Assembly: GCA_905235375.1 (NCBI GenBank)
Contig: CAJOLH010000007.1
Coordinates: 1 to 60,893 of the forward strand
From: an uncultured Bacteroidales bacterium
GTDB lineage: Bacteria > Bacteroidota > Bacteroidia > Bacteroidales > UBA3663
Direction of reading: 5' to 3'
DNA: 60,893 bases
The notes under the pieces were generated by a model. That model was not told where the DNA came from. It did no database searches and saw only the letters and a program-made list of their open reading frames with translations. Positions 34,339 to 43,822 of this stretch are shown here, piece by piece. The position numbers were made by a program, and so were the translations under genes. Positions within the stretch are counted from its first letter, which is position 1. Each line of letters begins with the position of its first letter.

Positions 34339-35370
34339 ATGGCAAAAAAATCCGACGATTTTCAACGCATAAAGACCCAAATTGAGCAACGACAATATGC
34401 TCCGGTCTATCTCCTGCATGGCGAAGAAGCCTTTTTCATCGACCAGCTCACCAACCTCCTCTTGGATATGGTGCTCACCGACGATGAAAAGGACTTCGAT
34501 CTGGTGCAGTTCTTTGCAGGTGCAGGTGAATTCTCGAGTGGAGACGTTATAGCAGCCTGTCGTCGATTCCCAATGGTAGCCGAAAAACAGCTCGTCTTGC
34601 TTCGTGAGGCTCAGGCTCTCGACAAGCGTACTTTCAAGCTCGATGACCTTTGTCTCTACCTCAAGCAGCCAAGCACAAGCACCATTCTGGTTATCACTTA
34701 CAAGACCTCTTCCATCACTGGAGCTGCCGAACTGGTGAAGCTCTGTAAGAAGACGGGCGAAGTGTACCAGAGCGACAAGGTTCGCGACTATGAACTGCCC
34801 CGTATTCTGCCTGGATTCCTGCAGTCGCTTGGAGTTTCAGCCGAACCCAAGGCCATCGATATGCTCCAGAACTTTATCGGTGCCGATTTTAGCCGTCTTA
34901 CCCACGAGGTGGACAAGCTTCGCCTCACTCTACAGGGTCGAACAACCATCACGGCACAGGACGTGGCCGATCACGTTGGCATTTCTCGCGAGTTCAATGT
35001 TTTCGAACTTGTTGATGCTTTCGCACACAAAGATGCCCAGCGTGTTGAGCTTATCCGTCTTTATTTCGCGCGCAATCCCAAGGCTGGCCCCGTGCCCATG
35101 GTCATCTCCTCGCTCTTCACCTTCTTCCAGAACATGATGTTGGCCTACTATTGTCAGGATCGTTCCCTTAATGGCATCATGAAGGAGGTGGGGTGCAGTT
35201 ATCCGCAAGCAAAGAGTGTCTTCGACGGGTTGCGAAACTTCAATGCTCGTACAGTAATGCGCAACATCACCATCCTTCGCGACTTCGATGCGCGCAGCAA
35301 AGGAGGACGTCCAGCCACCACTCCCGATCCTGACCTCCTTCAAGAGCTTTTCTATCAGCTCTCCCATTAG
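34339..35370 (+). CDS. holA: DNA polymerase III subunit delta
   Basis: A 343-residue clamp-loader subunit. The N-terminal segment YAPVYLLHGEEAFFIDQL and FPMVAEKQLVLLREAQAL match HolA, and the AAA+-like part lacks a functional P-loop, as expected for delta. The third domain starts with EFNVFELVDAFAHKD and includes NPKAGPVPMVISSLFTFFQN. It opens the sliding beta clamp. The gene starts in the narrow region divergent from the HsdR_N-type gene. Confidence 0.93.
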   Translation: MAKKSDDFQRIKTQIEQRQYAPVYLLHGEEAFFIDQLTNLLLDMVLTDDEKDFDLVQFFAGAGEFSSGDVIAACRRFPMVAEKQLVLLREAQALDKRTFKLDDLCLYLKQPSTSTILVITYKTSSITGAAELVKLCKKTGEVYQSDKVRDYELPRILPGFLQSLGVSAEPKAIDMLQNFIGADFSRLTHEVDKLRLTLQGRTTITAQDVADHVGISREFNVFELVDAFAHKDAQRVELIRLYFARNPKAGPVPMVISSLFTFFQNMMLAYYCQDRSLNGIMKEVGCSYPQAKSVFDGLRNFNARTVMRNITILRDFDARSKGGRPATTPDPDLLQELFYQLSH

Positions 35371-35420
35371 AAGCGTTTTAGACGTGGTTGTTTTTGACCG
35401 CTCTTTCATTTGTCTTAGTC

Positions 35421-35438
35421 GCAGCCAAGTTTGGCTGC
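35421..35438. repeat. Palindrome GCAGCCAAGTTTGGCTGC upstream of ugd (copy 1)
   Basis: A perfect inverted repeat, GCAGCCAA and TTGGCTGC around GT. It contains CAAGTTTG at 35426-35433, one base from the TAnnTTTG -7 box, about 20 nt before the ugd ATG at 35453. Two relatives lie downstream of ugd. Confidence 0.75.
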
Positions 35439-35452
35439 AAATTTAAATAACA

Positions 35453-36829
35453 ATGCATCCATTCTCCGAAATCACCATTGCAGTAGCCGGTACAGGCTAC
35501 GTTGGTCTATCTATCGCCACATTGTTGGCACAGCATCACAAAGTCATCGCCGTCGATGTCGTTCCAGAGAAGGTGGACAAGATTAACCAAGGTATTAGCC
35601 CGATTCAGGACGAATACATCGAGCGTTATCTTTCAGAAGTTCTGCCCGCCCTCCGTAAGGAAGGCACTGGCGGAAACCTTACTGCCACACTCGATGGTCC
35701 TGCTGCCTATCGTCAGGCCGACTTTGTTGTTATTGCCGCACCCACCAACTACGATCCTGTCAAGAACTACTTCGACACCTCCCACGTGGAAGAAGTGATT
35801 GACCTCGTTATCGCCAACAACCCCGATGCCGTCATGGTAATCAAGAGTACCATCCCCGTCGGTTACTCTCGTTCTCTCTACGTCAAGTATGCGCTCCAGT
35901 TCCTTTACAAACCTGAGTTGAAAGGCAAGAAGTTCAACCTCCTTTTCTCTCCCGAGTTCCTGCGCGAATCAAAGGCACTCTACGACAACCTATATCCTTC
36001 GCGCATCATCGTAGGTTTTCCCAAGCTCATTCATATCGACGAGAAGAACTTCACCGAAGAGAATGCGGCAATCACCGCTATCGGCAATCCTCAGGCCGAG
36101 GAGTTCGCTCACACGTTTGCCGACCTGCTTGTCGAAGGCGCCTTGAAAGAGGATATCCCCACGCTCTTCATGGGAATGAAGGAAGCCGAAGCAGTCAAAC
36201 TTTTCTCCAACACCTACCTCGCTCTTCGTGTCAGCTACTTCAACGAACTCGATACCTACGCCGAAGTGAAGGGGCTTGACACTGCATCCATCATCAATGG
36301 TGTCGGCCTCGATCCGCGCATCGGCACCCACTACAATAACCCTTCGTTCGGATACGGAGGCTATTGTCTGCCCAAGGATACCAAGCAGCTTCTTGCCAAC
36401 TACCAGGATGTCCCGCAGGAGATGATGACTGCCATTGTGCAAAGCAACCGCACGCGCAAAGACTTCATCGCGGATGCCGTCCTCAGGCAAGCCGGATGGT
36501 ACGACTACAGCAGCAACAACCAATATGGAGCCAACGACCCGAAGGCTTGCGTCATCGGCGTCTATCGTCTTACGATGAAATCCAACTCCGACAACTTCCG
36601 CCAGTCAGCCATTCAGGGCATTATGAAGCGCATCAAGGCCAAAGGTGCTGAAGTCATCATCTATGAGCCCGCTCTTCCCGATGGCTCCACTTTCTTCGGA
36701 AGCAAGGTCATCAACGACATTCAGGCTTTCAAGACCCAATCGCACGCTATCATCGCCAACCGCTATGATCCCGCGCTAGATGATGTGAAGGACAAGGTTT
36801 ACACCCGCGACATCTTCCGACGTGACTGA
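35453..36829 (+). CDS. UDP-glucose 6-dehydrogenase-type nucleotide sugar dehydrogenase
   Basis: A 458-residue NAD-dependent dehydrogenase oxidising a UDP-hexose to the uronic acid. The Rossmann motif is [12 protein letters not shown] near residue 11, the central helix region includes [23 protein letters not shown], and the catalytic cysteine is Cys305 in [11 protein letters not shown]. Length and motif order fit Ugd-type enzymes with an extra ~50-residue C-terminal segment. UDP-glucuronate would feed capsule or LPS synthesis. UDP-ManNAc or UDP-GlcNAc dehydrogenase activity cannot be excluded. No surface polysaccharide cluster is beside it. Confidence 0.88.
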   Translation: MHPFSEITIAVAGTGYVGLSIATLLAQHHKVIAVDVVPEKVDKINQGISPIQDEYIERYLSEVLPALRKEGTGGNLTATLDGPAAYRQADFVVIAAPTNYDPVKNYFDTSHVEEVIDLVIANNPDAVMVIKSTIPVGYSRSLYVKYALQFLYKPELKGKKFNLLFSPEFLRESKALYDNLYPSRIIVGFPKLIHIDEKNFTEENAAITAIGNPQAEEFAHTFADLLVEGALKEDIPTLFMGMKEAEAVKLFSNTYLALRVSYFNELDTYAEVKGLDTASIINGVGLDPRIGTHYNNPSFGYGGYCLPKDTKQLLANYQDVPQEMMTAIVQSNRTRKDFIADAVLRQAGWYDYSSNNQYGANDPKACVIGVYRLTMKSNSDNFRQSAIQGIMKRIKAKGAEVIIYEPALPDGSTFFGSKVINDIQAFKTQSHAIIANRYDPALDDVKDKVYTRDIFRRD

Positions 36830-36924
36830 TTTGGCCCAACTTTCAGCAGGTCTCCAACGGTTTCCTAAGGCTCCCTCGTCTCCTTGGCAGCAATCTAAGG
36901 CTGACTAATTCCCTCTTTCCGTCG

Positions 36925-36942
36925 CAGCTATATTTGGCTGCA
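36925..36942. repeat. Palindrome GCAGCTATATTTGGCTGC (copy 2)
   Basis: A degenerate relative of copy 1. The right half TTTGGCTGC is unchanged. The centre holds TATATTTG at 36930-36937, an exact TAnnTTTG -7 box. Confidence 0.7.
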
Positions 36943-36961
36943 TGATCCCCTCGTTTTCACC

Positions 36962-36979
36962 GCAGTCATGTTTGGCTGC
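36962..36979. repeat. Palindrome GCAGTCATGTTTGGCTGC (copy 3)
   Basis: Third copy, 19 nt after copy 2, again with an unchanged TTTGGCTGC half and a CATGTTTG centre. It ends 23 nt before the ATG of the ACT-domain gene at 37003, so it could provide its transcription start. Confidence 0.7.
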
Positions 36980-37002
36980 CCCATTCTTTAATAACCACCC
37001 CT

Positions 37003-37275
37003 ATGAACCGCACCGTAATCACCGTAGTTGGCAAAGACACAGTAGGCATCATCGCCGCTGTCTGCACTTACCTCGCAGAAAACAATGTTAATATCCTCGA
37101 CATCAATCAGTCCATCCTTCAGGACTTCTTCACGATGATGATGATTGTTGATATCAACAACAGCAACGTTCCATTCAGCGAACTTCGCGACGGCCTTACC
37201 GCCGTTGGTAAATCGAAGGGCGTCGATATCAAGTGCCAGAAGGAAGAGATTTTCAACCAGATGCATCGTATCTAA
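37003..37275 (+). CDS. ACT domain-containing protein (UPF0237)
   Basis: A 90-residue single ACT domain with the family start MNRTVITVVGKDTVGIIAAV and the NVNILDINQSIL strand. ACT domains bind amino acids or similar small ligands and regulate partners. It is 12 nt upstream of the UPF0210 gene, a pairing seen in many bacteria (the Grp/YcgL-like ACT plus PFL protein), so the two proteins likely work together. Ligand and target are unknown. Confidence 0.93.
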   Translation: MNRTVITVVGKDTVGIIAAVCTYLAENNVNILDINQSILQDFFTMMMIVDINNSNVPFSELRDGLTAVGKSKGVDIKCQKEEIFNQMHRI

Positions 37276-37287
37276 TTTTACCCACCC

Positions 37288-38655
37288 ATGATCAATGTAT
37301 CAGAAGTCCTCGAGACCAATAAAATGATAGATCAGGAGCATCTCGACGTGCGCACCATCACGATGGGCATCTCCCTGCTCGACTGCTCCACCGAGTCTGT
37401 ACTCCAGACCTGCCAGAACATCTACGATAAGATTCTTCGCTATGCCTCCAGCCTCGTACGCACCGGCGAAGCCATCTCGCAAGAGTACGGCATCCCCATT
37501 GTCAACAAACGTATCTCCGTCACCCCTGTCGCTATTGTCGGTGCTTCATGTTGCAAGACCACACACGACTTTGTGAAGATAGCCCGAACCCTTGACCGTG
37601 CAGCCCAAGACGTGGGTGTCAACTTCATTGGTGGCTATTCGGCCACCGTGCAGAAAGGTATGACTCGTGCCGATGAGCTACTTATCCGCTCTATACCCGA
37701 AGCCATGAAGCGCACCGAGCTCGTCTGCTCCAGTGTCAACGTCGGCTCCACCAAGACTGGAATCAACATGGATGCAGTTCGTCTGATGGGAGATGTCATC
37801 AAGGAGACGGCCATGACTACCAAGGATTCCGATTCGTTGGGTTGCGCCAAGCTCGTTGTTTTTTGCAATGCACCTGATGACAATCCTTTCATGGCAGGAG
37901 CTTTTCACGGCGTGTCCGAAGCCGAAGCCATCATCAATGTTGGTGTTTCTGGCCCTGGAGTCGTGAAGCATGTACTCGAAAGCTTGCCTGAAGGCACTAA
38001 TTTTGAAGTATTGTGCGAAACCATTAAGAAGACCGCATTCAAGATTACACGAGTGGGTCAGCTTGTGGCTCAGGAAGCCTCTCGTCGTCTGGGTGTTCCC
38101 TTCGGAATCATCGATCTCTCGTTGGCTCCTACGCCCGCCATCGGCGACTCGGTTGCTGACATCTTGCAGGCCATCGGTCTTGAGCGTACTGGTGCTCCTG
38201 GTACCACAGCTGCCCTCGCACTCCTCAACGACCAGGTCAAGAAAGGCGGTGTGATGGCCAGTTCTTATGTGGGTGGTCTATCAGGTGCCTTCATCCCCGT
38301 CAGTGAGGACCAGGGAATGATCGATGCCGTCAATGCTGGAGCGCTCACTATCGAAAAACTCGAAGCCATGACCTGCGTTTGCTCTGTTGGTCTCGATATG
38401 ATAGCCATCCCTGGTGACACGCCTGCCACTACTATAGCCGGAATCATTGCAGACGAAGCAGCCATCGGCATGGTCAATCAGAAGACCACCGCCGTCCGTG
38501 TCATTCCCGTCATCGGAAAAGGAGTGGGAGAGGTGGTTGAGTTCGGAGGCCTCCTCGGTTATGCTCCCATCATGCCCGTCAACCGTTTTGCTTGCGACAT
38601 CTTCGTCAATCGCGGCGGTCGCATCCCCGCACCTATCCACAGCTTCAAGAATTGA
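37288..38655 (+). CDS. UPF0210 / PFL family protein (DUF711)
   Basis: A 455-residue protein of the UPF0210 family, which has a fold related to pyruvate formate-lyase but no demonstrated activity. Recognisable segments: [55 protein letters not shown] and [15 protein letters not shown]. Full length. Co-occurrence with the ACT protein suggests a ligand-regulated enzyme of unknown reaction. Confidence 0.92.
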   Translation: MINVSEVLETNKMIDQEHLDVRTITMGISLLDCSTESVLQTCQNIYDKILRYASSLVRTGEAISQEYGIPIVNKRISVTPVAIVGASCCKTTHDFVKIARTLDRAAQDVGVNFIGGYSATVQKGMTRADELLIRSIPEAMKRTELVCSSVNVGSTKTGINMDAVRLMGDVIKETAMTTKDSDSLGCAKLVVFCNAPDDNPFMAGAFHGVSEAEAIINVGVSGPGVVKHVLESLPEGTNFEVLCETIKKTAFKITRVGQLVAQEASRRLGVPFGIIDLSLAPTPAIGDSVADILQAIGLERTGAPGTTAALALLNDQVKKGGVMASSYVGGLSGAFIPVSEDQGMIDAVNAGALTIEKLEAMTCVCSVGLDMIAIPGDTPATTIAGIIADEAAIGMVNQKTTAVRVIPVIGKGVGEVVEFGGLLGYAPIMPVNRFACDIFVNRGGRIPAPIHSFKN

Positions 38656-38730
38656 TTCGTGACGATTACGGTAACCGTTGTTTCGGTATTTCGACATTCC
38701 GCTATTCTGGCTTTTAATTAAGTCTCTATC

Positions 38731-40473
38731 ATGCGCTTTCTCTTGACCTTTTTGTTTCTGCTCTTCTTTACCCATGCCATAGCACAGGTGGAGCTGACTG
38801 ATTCTCTTGCCGAACGCCTCGCCCTCCAGCGCAGCCTGTTCCCGCAGGAGAAGGTTCACATCATGACTGACCGTGAGCTCTATAAGCCAGGCGATACTAT
38901 CTGGATGCGCATTTGGGTGGTAGAAGGCGAGTCGTTCAGGCCTCGATATCGTGGCAGCCGCTTCGTCTATTCCGATCTGCGCGACGGAAGGGACAAGGCC
39001 GTCAAATGGGTCAAGATTAAGGAGCGTGAAGGGCGTTTCGCCGGGCAGATGATTCTCCCTAAGGATTTGCCCAGCGGAGACTATACTCTCACTGGTTATA
39101 CCTTTTATTTATTAGATGTCTCTGAATCTTTCATCTTTCGAAAAACCATCCATATCATCACTGACAAGGATATCCAGAAAGGTTTCACTGCAGTTCCCCT
39201 CCACGAGGGCTTTCGACCCGATGCCCCCGAACTCCAAACCATCGAATCATACTATCGACGCGATACCTTGACTCGCGTCACGTTTGACGTTCCCGATTCT
39301 ACTTGGCTTTCTATCTCGGTCACCGATGATTGTCTTACTCCTGTTGATACAACCGTAGCACTTTCCAATATGTTGCCAAGTGTGCCCGACTTCTTCACTC
39401 CTGAGATTATAGCAAATGAATCCCTGCTATACAAGCCACGTGTCCCTATTGAAAGGTCGCAGAGCATCGTGGGTCGTCTTACTTACCGTGTAGGCAATCA
39501 GCCTTACAAGATTCTGCTGATGAATCTGACCAATCCCAACATCTATACTACTGAAACTGACCCAAAAGGGTATTTCTATTTCCGCAACATCGATTTCCCC
39601 GACAGCACCCTTTTCGGAGTCATGGCCTATTCACCAAAGGGCAAATTCGTCTGGGAATTCGAATTACAATCCTTCTCTCCTCCTCAGTTCATCAGCCATC
39701 TCCCAACCGATGCAAAGCACTATTACATCAAGCTGGAGCCCGATACCATTGTGTCAGACCCCTTGTCCACAGCAGAACAAAAGATATCGGACGACAAAAA
39801 GAAGAAACTTGAAGAATCGGTAAAGAATATGCTACGATCCAACACGCCCGATGACATCTACACACGTTCAGCCGTTGCAACTCGCTACACGTCAACCCTC
39901 TCTGAATACAAGTTCTATGATATCAAGGAGATGATCTTGAAGTTCGATGGCATCACCTTCGATGGTGAGGTTGCCAAGTATAAGACGAACGGCAGACATG
40001 TACCCGTGCGTTTTGTGGTAGGAACTACCGAAATGCCCATCGAACAGGATTCCTTGGGTAAATATCTTCCTCAAAAGGCCCTGCAGTTCCCCGTTGATGT
40101 GGTGTATGCTGTCGATTTTATTTTACCCACTGATGCTCAGAAAATCGGACGAACCGATTATCCCGATTCTCCCATCGTCCGCATCGACCTGAAGAATCTC
40201 GAAGAACTCATCTATCAGTCAGGAGTAAACGACAACCTCAAGTTGCAGATGCCCTTGGGCTATGCCAAGCGCTTCATGTTCCCCAACATGCGCATGGTTC
40301 GCCAACCCCGAGCCACCCGCTACTGGAATCCTGAAGTCTTCACTGGCACTACTGGCCACGTTACCCTCGACCTTCCTTTGCCTTCCGATAATCACACCTC
40401 CTACACCCTCCGTGCCGAAGGCATCACTCCCGATGGTGAACTCATCTCCCTAATCTATCGCATCCAAAAGTAA
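38731..40473 (+). CDS. Exported MG2-domain protein (alpha-2-macroglobulin-like), 580 aa
   Basis: A secreted or surface protein: signal peptide of about 19 residues ending in THAIA, then an alpha-2-macroglobulin-type MG2 domain beginning with KVHIMTDRELYKPGDTIWMR. A beta-sandwich middle includes a carboxypeptidase-like repeat (VGRLTYRVGNQPYKILLM). The C-terminal HTSYTLRAEGITPDGELISLIYRI fits the last strands of this Bacteroidetes family. Relatives I recall are often longer (800 or more residues), so this may be a short member. Role in the envelope is unknown. It follows the UPF0210 gene by 75 nt and ends at the hairpin before argS. Confidence 0.75.
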   Translation: MRFLLTFLFLLFFTHAIAQVELTDSLAERLALQRSLFPQEKVHIMTDRELYKPGDTIWMRIWVVEGESFRPRYRGSRFVYSDLRDGRDKAVKWVKIKEREGRFAGQMILPKDLPSGDYTLTGYTFYLLDVSESFIFRKTIHIITDKDIQKGFTAVPLHEGFRPDAPELQTIESYYRRDTLTRVTFDVPDSTWLSISVTDDCLTPVDTTVALSNMLPSVPDFFTPEIIANESLLYKPRVPIERSQSIVGRLTYRVGNQPYKILLMNLTNPNIYTTETDPKGYFYFRNIDFPDSTLFGVMAYSPKGKFVWEFELQSFSPPQFISHLPTDAKHYYIKLEPDTIVSDPLSTAEQKISDDKKKKLEESVKNMLRSNTPDDIYTRSAVATRYTSTLSEYKFYDIKEMILKFDGITFDGEVAKYKTNGRHVPVRFVVGTTEMPIEQDSLGKYLPQKALQFPVDVVYAVDFILPTDAQKIGRTDYPDSPIVRIDLKNLEELIYQSGVNDNLKLQMPLGYAKRFMFPNMRMVRQPRATRYWNPEVFTGTTGHVTLDLPLPSDNHTSYTLRAEGITPDGELISLIYRIQK

Positions 40474-40520
40474 TTCGAAAATATTTTATCTAGAAAATAC
40501 GAATAGTTGCTGTACTAAAA

Positions 40521-40567
40521 ATAAGCTTATTCACCTGTGCCAAGGAAAGACACGTGAATAAGCTTAT
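40521..40567. terminator. Bidirectional hairpin between the MG2 gene and argS
   Basis: ATAAGCTTATTCAC at 40521-40534 is perfectly complementary to GTGAATAAGCTTAT at 40554-40567, a 14-bp stem with a 19-nt loop in the 126 bp between two convergent stop codons. It can fold on both strands. T-runs are weak on both sides. Confidence 0.8.
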
Positions 40568-40599
40568 ATTGATGATTGTGAATACTTAGTCAAATTCGA

Positions 40600-42465
40600 T
40601 TACATACGTTCGGGCACCTCAATGCCGAGGAGATCCATGGCGGTCTTGATGACTCGGGCTACGCAGGTGCTGAGGACGAGACGGAACTGGCGCTTGCGGG
40701 CATCTTCTTCTTTGAGTATGGAGGTATCATGATAGAACTGGTTGTACTCCTTGGCAAGGTCGTAGGTGTAGTTGGCGATGAGAGCGGGAGAGTATTCGGC
40801 ACCAGCACGCTTAACGACTTGTTCAAAGTCAAGTAGCTTCTGGATGATGGTCTGCTCCTTCTCGGAGATTTCAACACCATCAAGACCTTCGGCAGAGAGT
40901 GTTTCGGCTTCGGCTTTGCGGAGCACCGACTTGATGCGGGCATGGGTATATTGGATGAACGGGCCTGTGTTGCCGTTGAAGTCGATTGACTCGGCTGGAT
41001 TGAACACCATGTTGTTGACAGGATTGACCTTGAGGAGGAAATACTTGAGGGCACCAAGACCGATGATGCGATAGACGTTCTGCTTCTCTTCATCGCTCAT
41101 GTCGGCCAAACGCTCGGAGCTTGCCTCGCGTGCATCGTCAATCATGGCTGCCATCAGGTCGTCGGCATCGACCACAGTGCCTTCGCGGCTCTTCATCTTG
41201 CCGTTTGGAAGCTCGACCATGCCGTAGGAGAAGTGAACGAGATCCTTACCCCACTTGAATCCGAGACGGTCGAGAAGGAGAGAGAGTACCTGGAAGTGGT
41301 AGTTCTGCTCATTTCCCACCACATAAATCATTTTGTCGATGGGGTAGTCCTGGTAGCGAAGTTTGGCTGTTCCGATGTCTTGGGTCATATATACGGAAGT
41401 GCCGTCCTTGCGTAGGAGAATCTTTTGGTCAAGTCCCTCTTTTGTGAAGTCTGCCCAGACAGAACCGTCTGCTTTGCGGAAGAAGAGACCTTTCTCCAAA
41501 CCATCGAGTACGAGTCCCTTTCCTTCGAGGTATGTGTTCGACTCGTAGTAGATCTTGTCGAACCCTACACCCATCATCCGATAGGTTTCGTCGAATCCTG
41601 CATATACCCACTCGTTCATCATGGACCAAAGTTCACGCACTTCAGGGTCGCCAGCTTCCCACTTGCGGAGCATCTCGCGCGCCTCTTGCATGAGGGTGGA
41701 CTTCATCTCGGCCACACCCTTGCGTGCCTCGGCAGTCTTCTCAACATCTTCGGGGAGTGTGCCATCGGGAAGTTGGTCCTTGAAGACGTGTATGCCTTGT
41801 ATCTCTGGGTCGTTAGCAAGGATGTCCTTCAATTCTGCTTTGTAGTGTTTGTCGAATGCAACGTAGCAGTCGCCGATGAGATGATCTCCCTTCTTGCCTG
41901 TACTTTCGGGTGTGGCCCCATCAAACCACTTTTTCCATGCAAGCATCGACTTGCAGATATGGATGCCACGGTCGTTGACGATGTTGGTCTTCACCACGCG
42001 GTTGCCGCAAGCAGCCACAATCTTCGAGAGTGACCAGCCGAGGAGTATGTTTCGCAGATGTCCCAGATGGAGTGGCTTGTTGGTGTTGGGCGATGAATAT
42101 TCGATCATCACGAGAGGAGCATTGCAGTTGACGGGCTGGATACCAAAGCTCGGGTTGGCATAGATACTCTGGAGCTTTTCGACCCACGAACCGGCATTGA
42201 TGGAGAGGTTAAGAAAGCCTTTGATGACATTGAACTTAGTCACGAGAGGCTCGTTGTTAACAAGCCATTCGCCGATGGCTTGTCCGAGCAATTCGGGATT
42301 TTTGATGGGTGTCTGCTTCATGAAGGGGAACACCATGAGGGTGAGGTGCCCTTCGAACTCCTTGCGTGTGGGGCTCAACTGAACCTGCTTGTCGGAAAGC
42401 TCAATATTGTAGAGTGACTTGACGGCGGCCTTAATGCTGGCCGATAATTGCTGTTCGATTTCCAT
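40600..42465 (-). CDS. argS: Arginyl-tRNA synthetase
   Basis: A 621-residue class I synthetase. The HIGH-type motif is PLHLGHLRN near residue 132, and the KMSKS region reads GKMKSREG. The N-terminal additional domain (IELSDKQVQLSPTRKEFEGHLTLM) and the C-terminal anticodon-binding domain (FIQYTHARIKSVLRKAE, YNQFYHD) are both complete. Monocistronic on the minus strand between a convergent and a divergent neighbour. Confidence 0.97.
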   Translation of the reverse strand: MEIEQQLSASIKAAVKSLYNIELSDKQVQLSPTRKEFEGHLTLMVFPFMKQTPIKNPELLGQAIGEWLVNNEPLVTKFNVIKGFLNLSINAGSWVEKLQSIYANPSFGIQPVNCNAPLVMIEYSSPNTNKPLHLGHLRNILLGWSLSKIVAACGNRVVKTNIVNDRGIHICKSMLAWKKWFDGATPESTGKKGDHLIGDCYVAFDKHYKAELKDILANDPEIQGIHVFKDQLPDGTLPEDVEKTAEARKGVAEMKSTLMQEAREMLRKWEAGDPEVRELWSMMNEWVYAGFDETYRMMGVGFDKIYYESNTYLEGKGLVLDGLEKGLFFRKADGSVWADFTKEGLDQKILLRKDGTSVYMTQDIGTAKLRYQDYPIDKMIYVVGNEQNYHFQVLSLLLDRLGFKWGKDLVHFSYGMVELPNGKMKSREGTVVDADDLMAAMIDDAREASSERLADMSDEEKQNVYRIIGLGALKYFLLKVNPVNNMVFNPAESIDFNGNTGPFIQYTHARIKSVLRKAEAETLSAEGLDGVEISEKEQTIIQKLLDFEQVVKRAGAEYSPALIANYTYDLAKEYNQFYHDTSILKEEDARKRQFRLVLSTCVARVIKTAMDLLGIEVPERM

Positions 42466-42485
42466 ATATACTTAAAATTTTGGTG

Positions 42486-42493
42486 CAAATATA
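42486..42493 (-). promoter_or_regulatory. -7 box for argS
   Basis: The minus strand reads TATATTTG about 21-28 nt before the argS ATG. A good -33 box at 20-nt spacing was not found, so this is a half site. Confidence 0.5.
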
Positions 42494-42557
42494 ACGATTT
42501 TTTTTGACAAGATTACACATTTTAAATAAAAAAAGAAGATGTATCAGTTTTTTTTAT

Positions 42558-42565
42558 TATCTTTG
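42558..42565 (+). promoter_or_regulatory. -7 box for the FeS-assembly gene
   Basis: TATCTTTG at 22 nt before the ATG at 42587 matches TAnnTTTG exactly. The expected -33 region is A-rich and lacks TTTG, so strength is uncertain. Confidence 0.55.
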
Positions 42566-42586
42566 CGCTCGAAAATATTAGTAAAT

Positions 42587-42907
42587 ATGACAGAAAATGA
42601 AGTTTTAGAAATTCAGAAGCAGGTGGTCGATGTCTGCAAACTCGTCTATGACCCCGAGATACCAGTCAACATCTACGACCTTGGTCTGATTTATGGTATA
42701 GATGTCGAAGAGGGCGGACACGTACATATTAAGATGACGCTGACTGCACCAACCTGCCCGGAGGGTGACTTCTTGATGGAGGACCTGCGGATGAAGGTTG
42801 AGGGTCTGCGTGAAGTTTCGTCGTGCGATGTCGAACTGGTTTTTGAGCCAGAGTGGAATCAGGATATGATCACTGAGGAAGCGAAGCTCGAATTAGGTTT
42901 GCTTTGA
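42587..42907 (+). CDS. MIP18/DUF59 family iron-sulfur assembly protein (SufT-like)
   Basis: A 106-residue protein of the MIP18 (FeS_assembly_P) family. The signature is VYDPEIPVNIYDLGLIYGIDV near residue 21 and TLTAPTCPEGDFLMEDL with the conserved cysteine. Such proteins help mature or deliver FeS clusters. The ATG at 42587 follows the -7 box; the longer frame starting at 42539 overlaps the promoter. Another FeS-related protein of the window is Mrp at 54711. Confidence 0.9.
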   Translation: MTENEVLEIQKQVVDVCKLVYDPEIPVNIYDLGLIYGIDVEEGGHVHIKMTLTAPTCPEGDFLMEDLRMKVEGLREVSSCDVELVFEPEWNQDMITEEAKLELGLL

Positions 42908-42989
42908 TTTCATTTATCACGAATTGGAGAATTTAAGAATTGATGAGTCAAATAAGATTCGATAATTTGTGATATGAAAGCAAGAAAAT

Positions 42990-43784
42990 ATGGGAAAGAT
43001 ATATTTCATCAGTGATTGTCATCTGGGAGCAGGTACGCTGGAGAATCCGCTTGATTACGAGCGAAGGGTGGTGCGCTTCCTTGAATCGATTGAGGACGAC
43101 TGCGACGAGCTCTTCCTGATGGGCGACATCATCGACTATTGGTTCGAGTTCAAGTATGTGGTGCCCCAAGGCTTCACACGCTTCTTGGGTAAGCTGGGGA
43201 TGATGGCCGACAAGGGTGTCAAGATACACTGGTTTACAGGCAATCACGATATCTGGATTTTCAATTATCTTCCCAATGAGATAGGCTGCACCTTGCACAC
43301 GGGTCCCGAGGTTGTTGAGCGCCACGGACGGAAGCTTTATCTGGCGCATGGCGACGGATTGGGCGAAGACTCGAAGATGCTGCAGTTCATGACGGGCTTC
43401 TTCCACAATCGCATTTGCCAGAAGATGTTCCGTTGGATTCACCCCGACCTTTCGACTGCCTTTGCGCACTGGTGGAGCCGCAAGAGCCGACTTTCGGGTA
43501 ATGCGTTTCCCGATTACTTGGGAGAGGATCGAGAGCATCTTGTGCAGTTTGCCAAGAGTAAGATTCGCGAGGGCTTCGAACCTGATTATTTCATATTCGG
43601 ACATCGTCACATCATGCTCGACCTCATGCTGAGCCGAAGTTGCCGCATGATGATTTTGGGCGACTGGATCACGCATTTCTCTTACGCTATGATGGACGAG
43701 GAGGGCGAGATGATCCTCGAACAGTTTGAATATGGCGAAGTTGAGGAGGAGACACGGGATGGGGTAAGTATTGCGATTATTTAG
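42990..43784 (+). CDS. UDP-2,3-diacylglucosamine diphosphatase-like metallophosphoesterase (LpxH type)
   Basis: A 264-residue calcineurin-like phosphoesterase. Metal and phosphate motifs in order: FISDCHLG (residues 6-13), LMGDIIDYW, TGNHDIW, LAHGDGLG and FGHRHIM. This pattern and length fit Bacteroidetes LpxH, which cleaves UDP-diacylglucosamine to lipid X in lipid A synthesis. Followed closely by a sugar nucleotidyltransferase. A different role within the metallophosphoesterase family is possible but less likely. Confidence 0.85.
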   Translation: MGKIYFISDCHLGAGTLENPLDYERRVVRFLESIEDDCDELFLMGDIIDYWFEFKYVVPQGFTRFLGKLGMMADKGVKIHWFTGNHDIWIFNYLPNEIGCTLHTGPEVVERHGRKLYLAHGDGLGEDSKMLQFMTGFFHNRICQKMFRWIHPDLSTAFAHWWSRKSRLSGNAFPDYLGEDREHLVQFAKSKIREGFEPDYFIFGHRHIMLDLMLSRSCRMMILGDWITHFSYAMMDEEGEMILEQFEYGEVEEETRDGVSIAII

Positions 43785-43822
43785 TGTAAGAAATGAAATC
43801 TATATTCCCTCTTCATAATCGA

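Noticed and set aside
36830..37002. Small ORF between ugd and the ACT gene
   Set aside because: No frame of useful length with a plausible start; the region is explained by the two palindromes.
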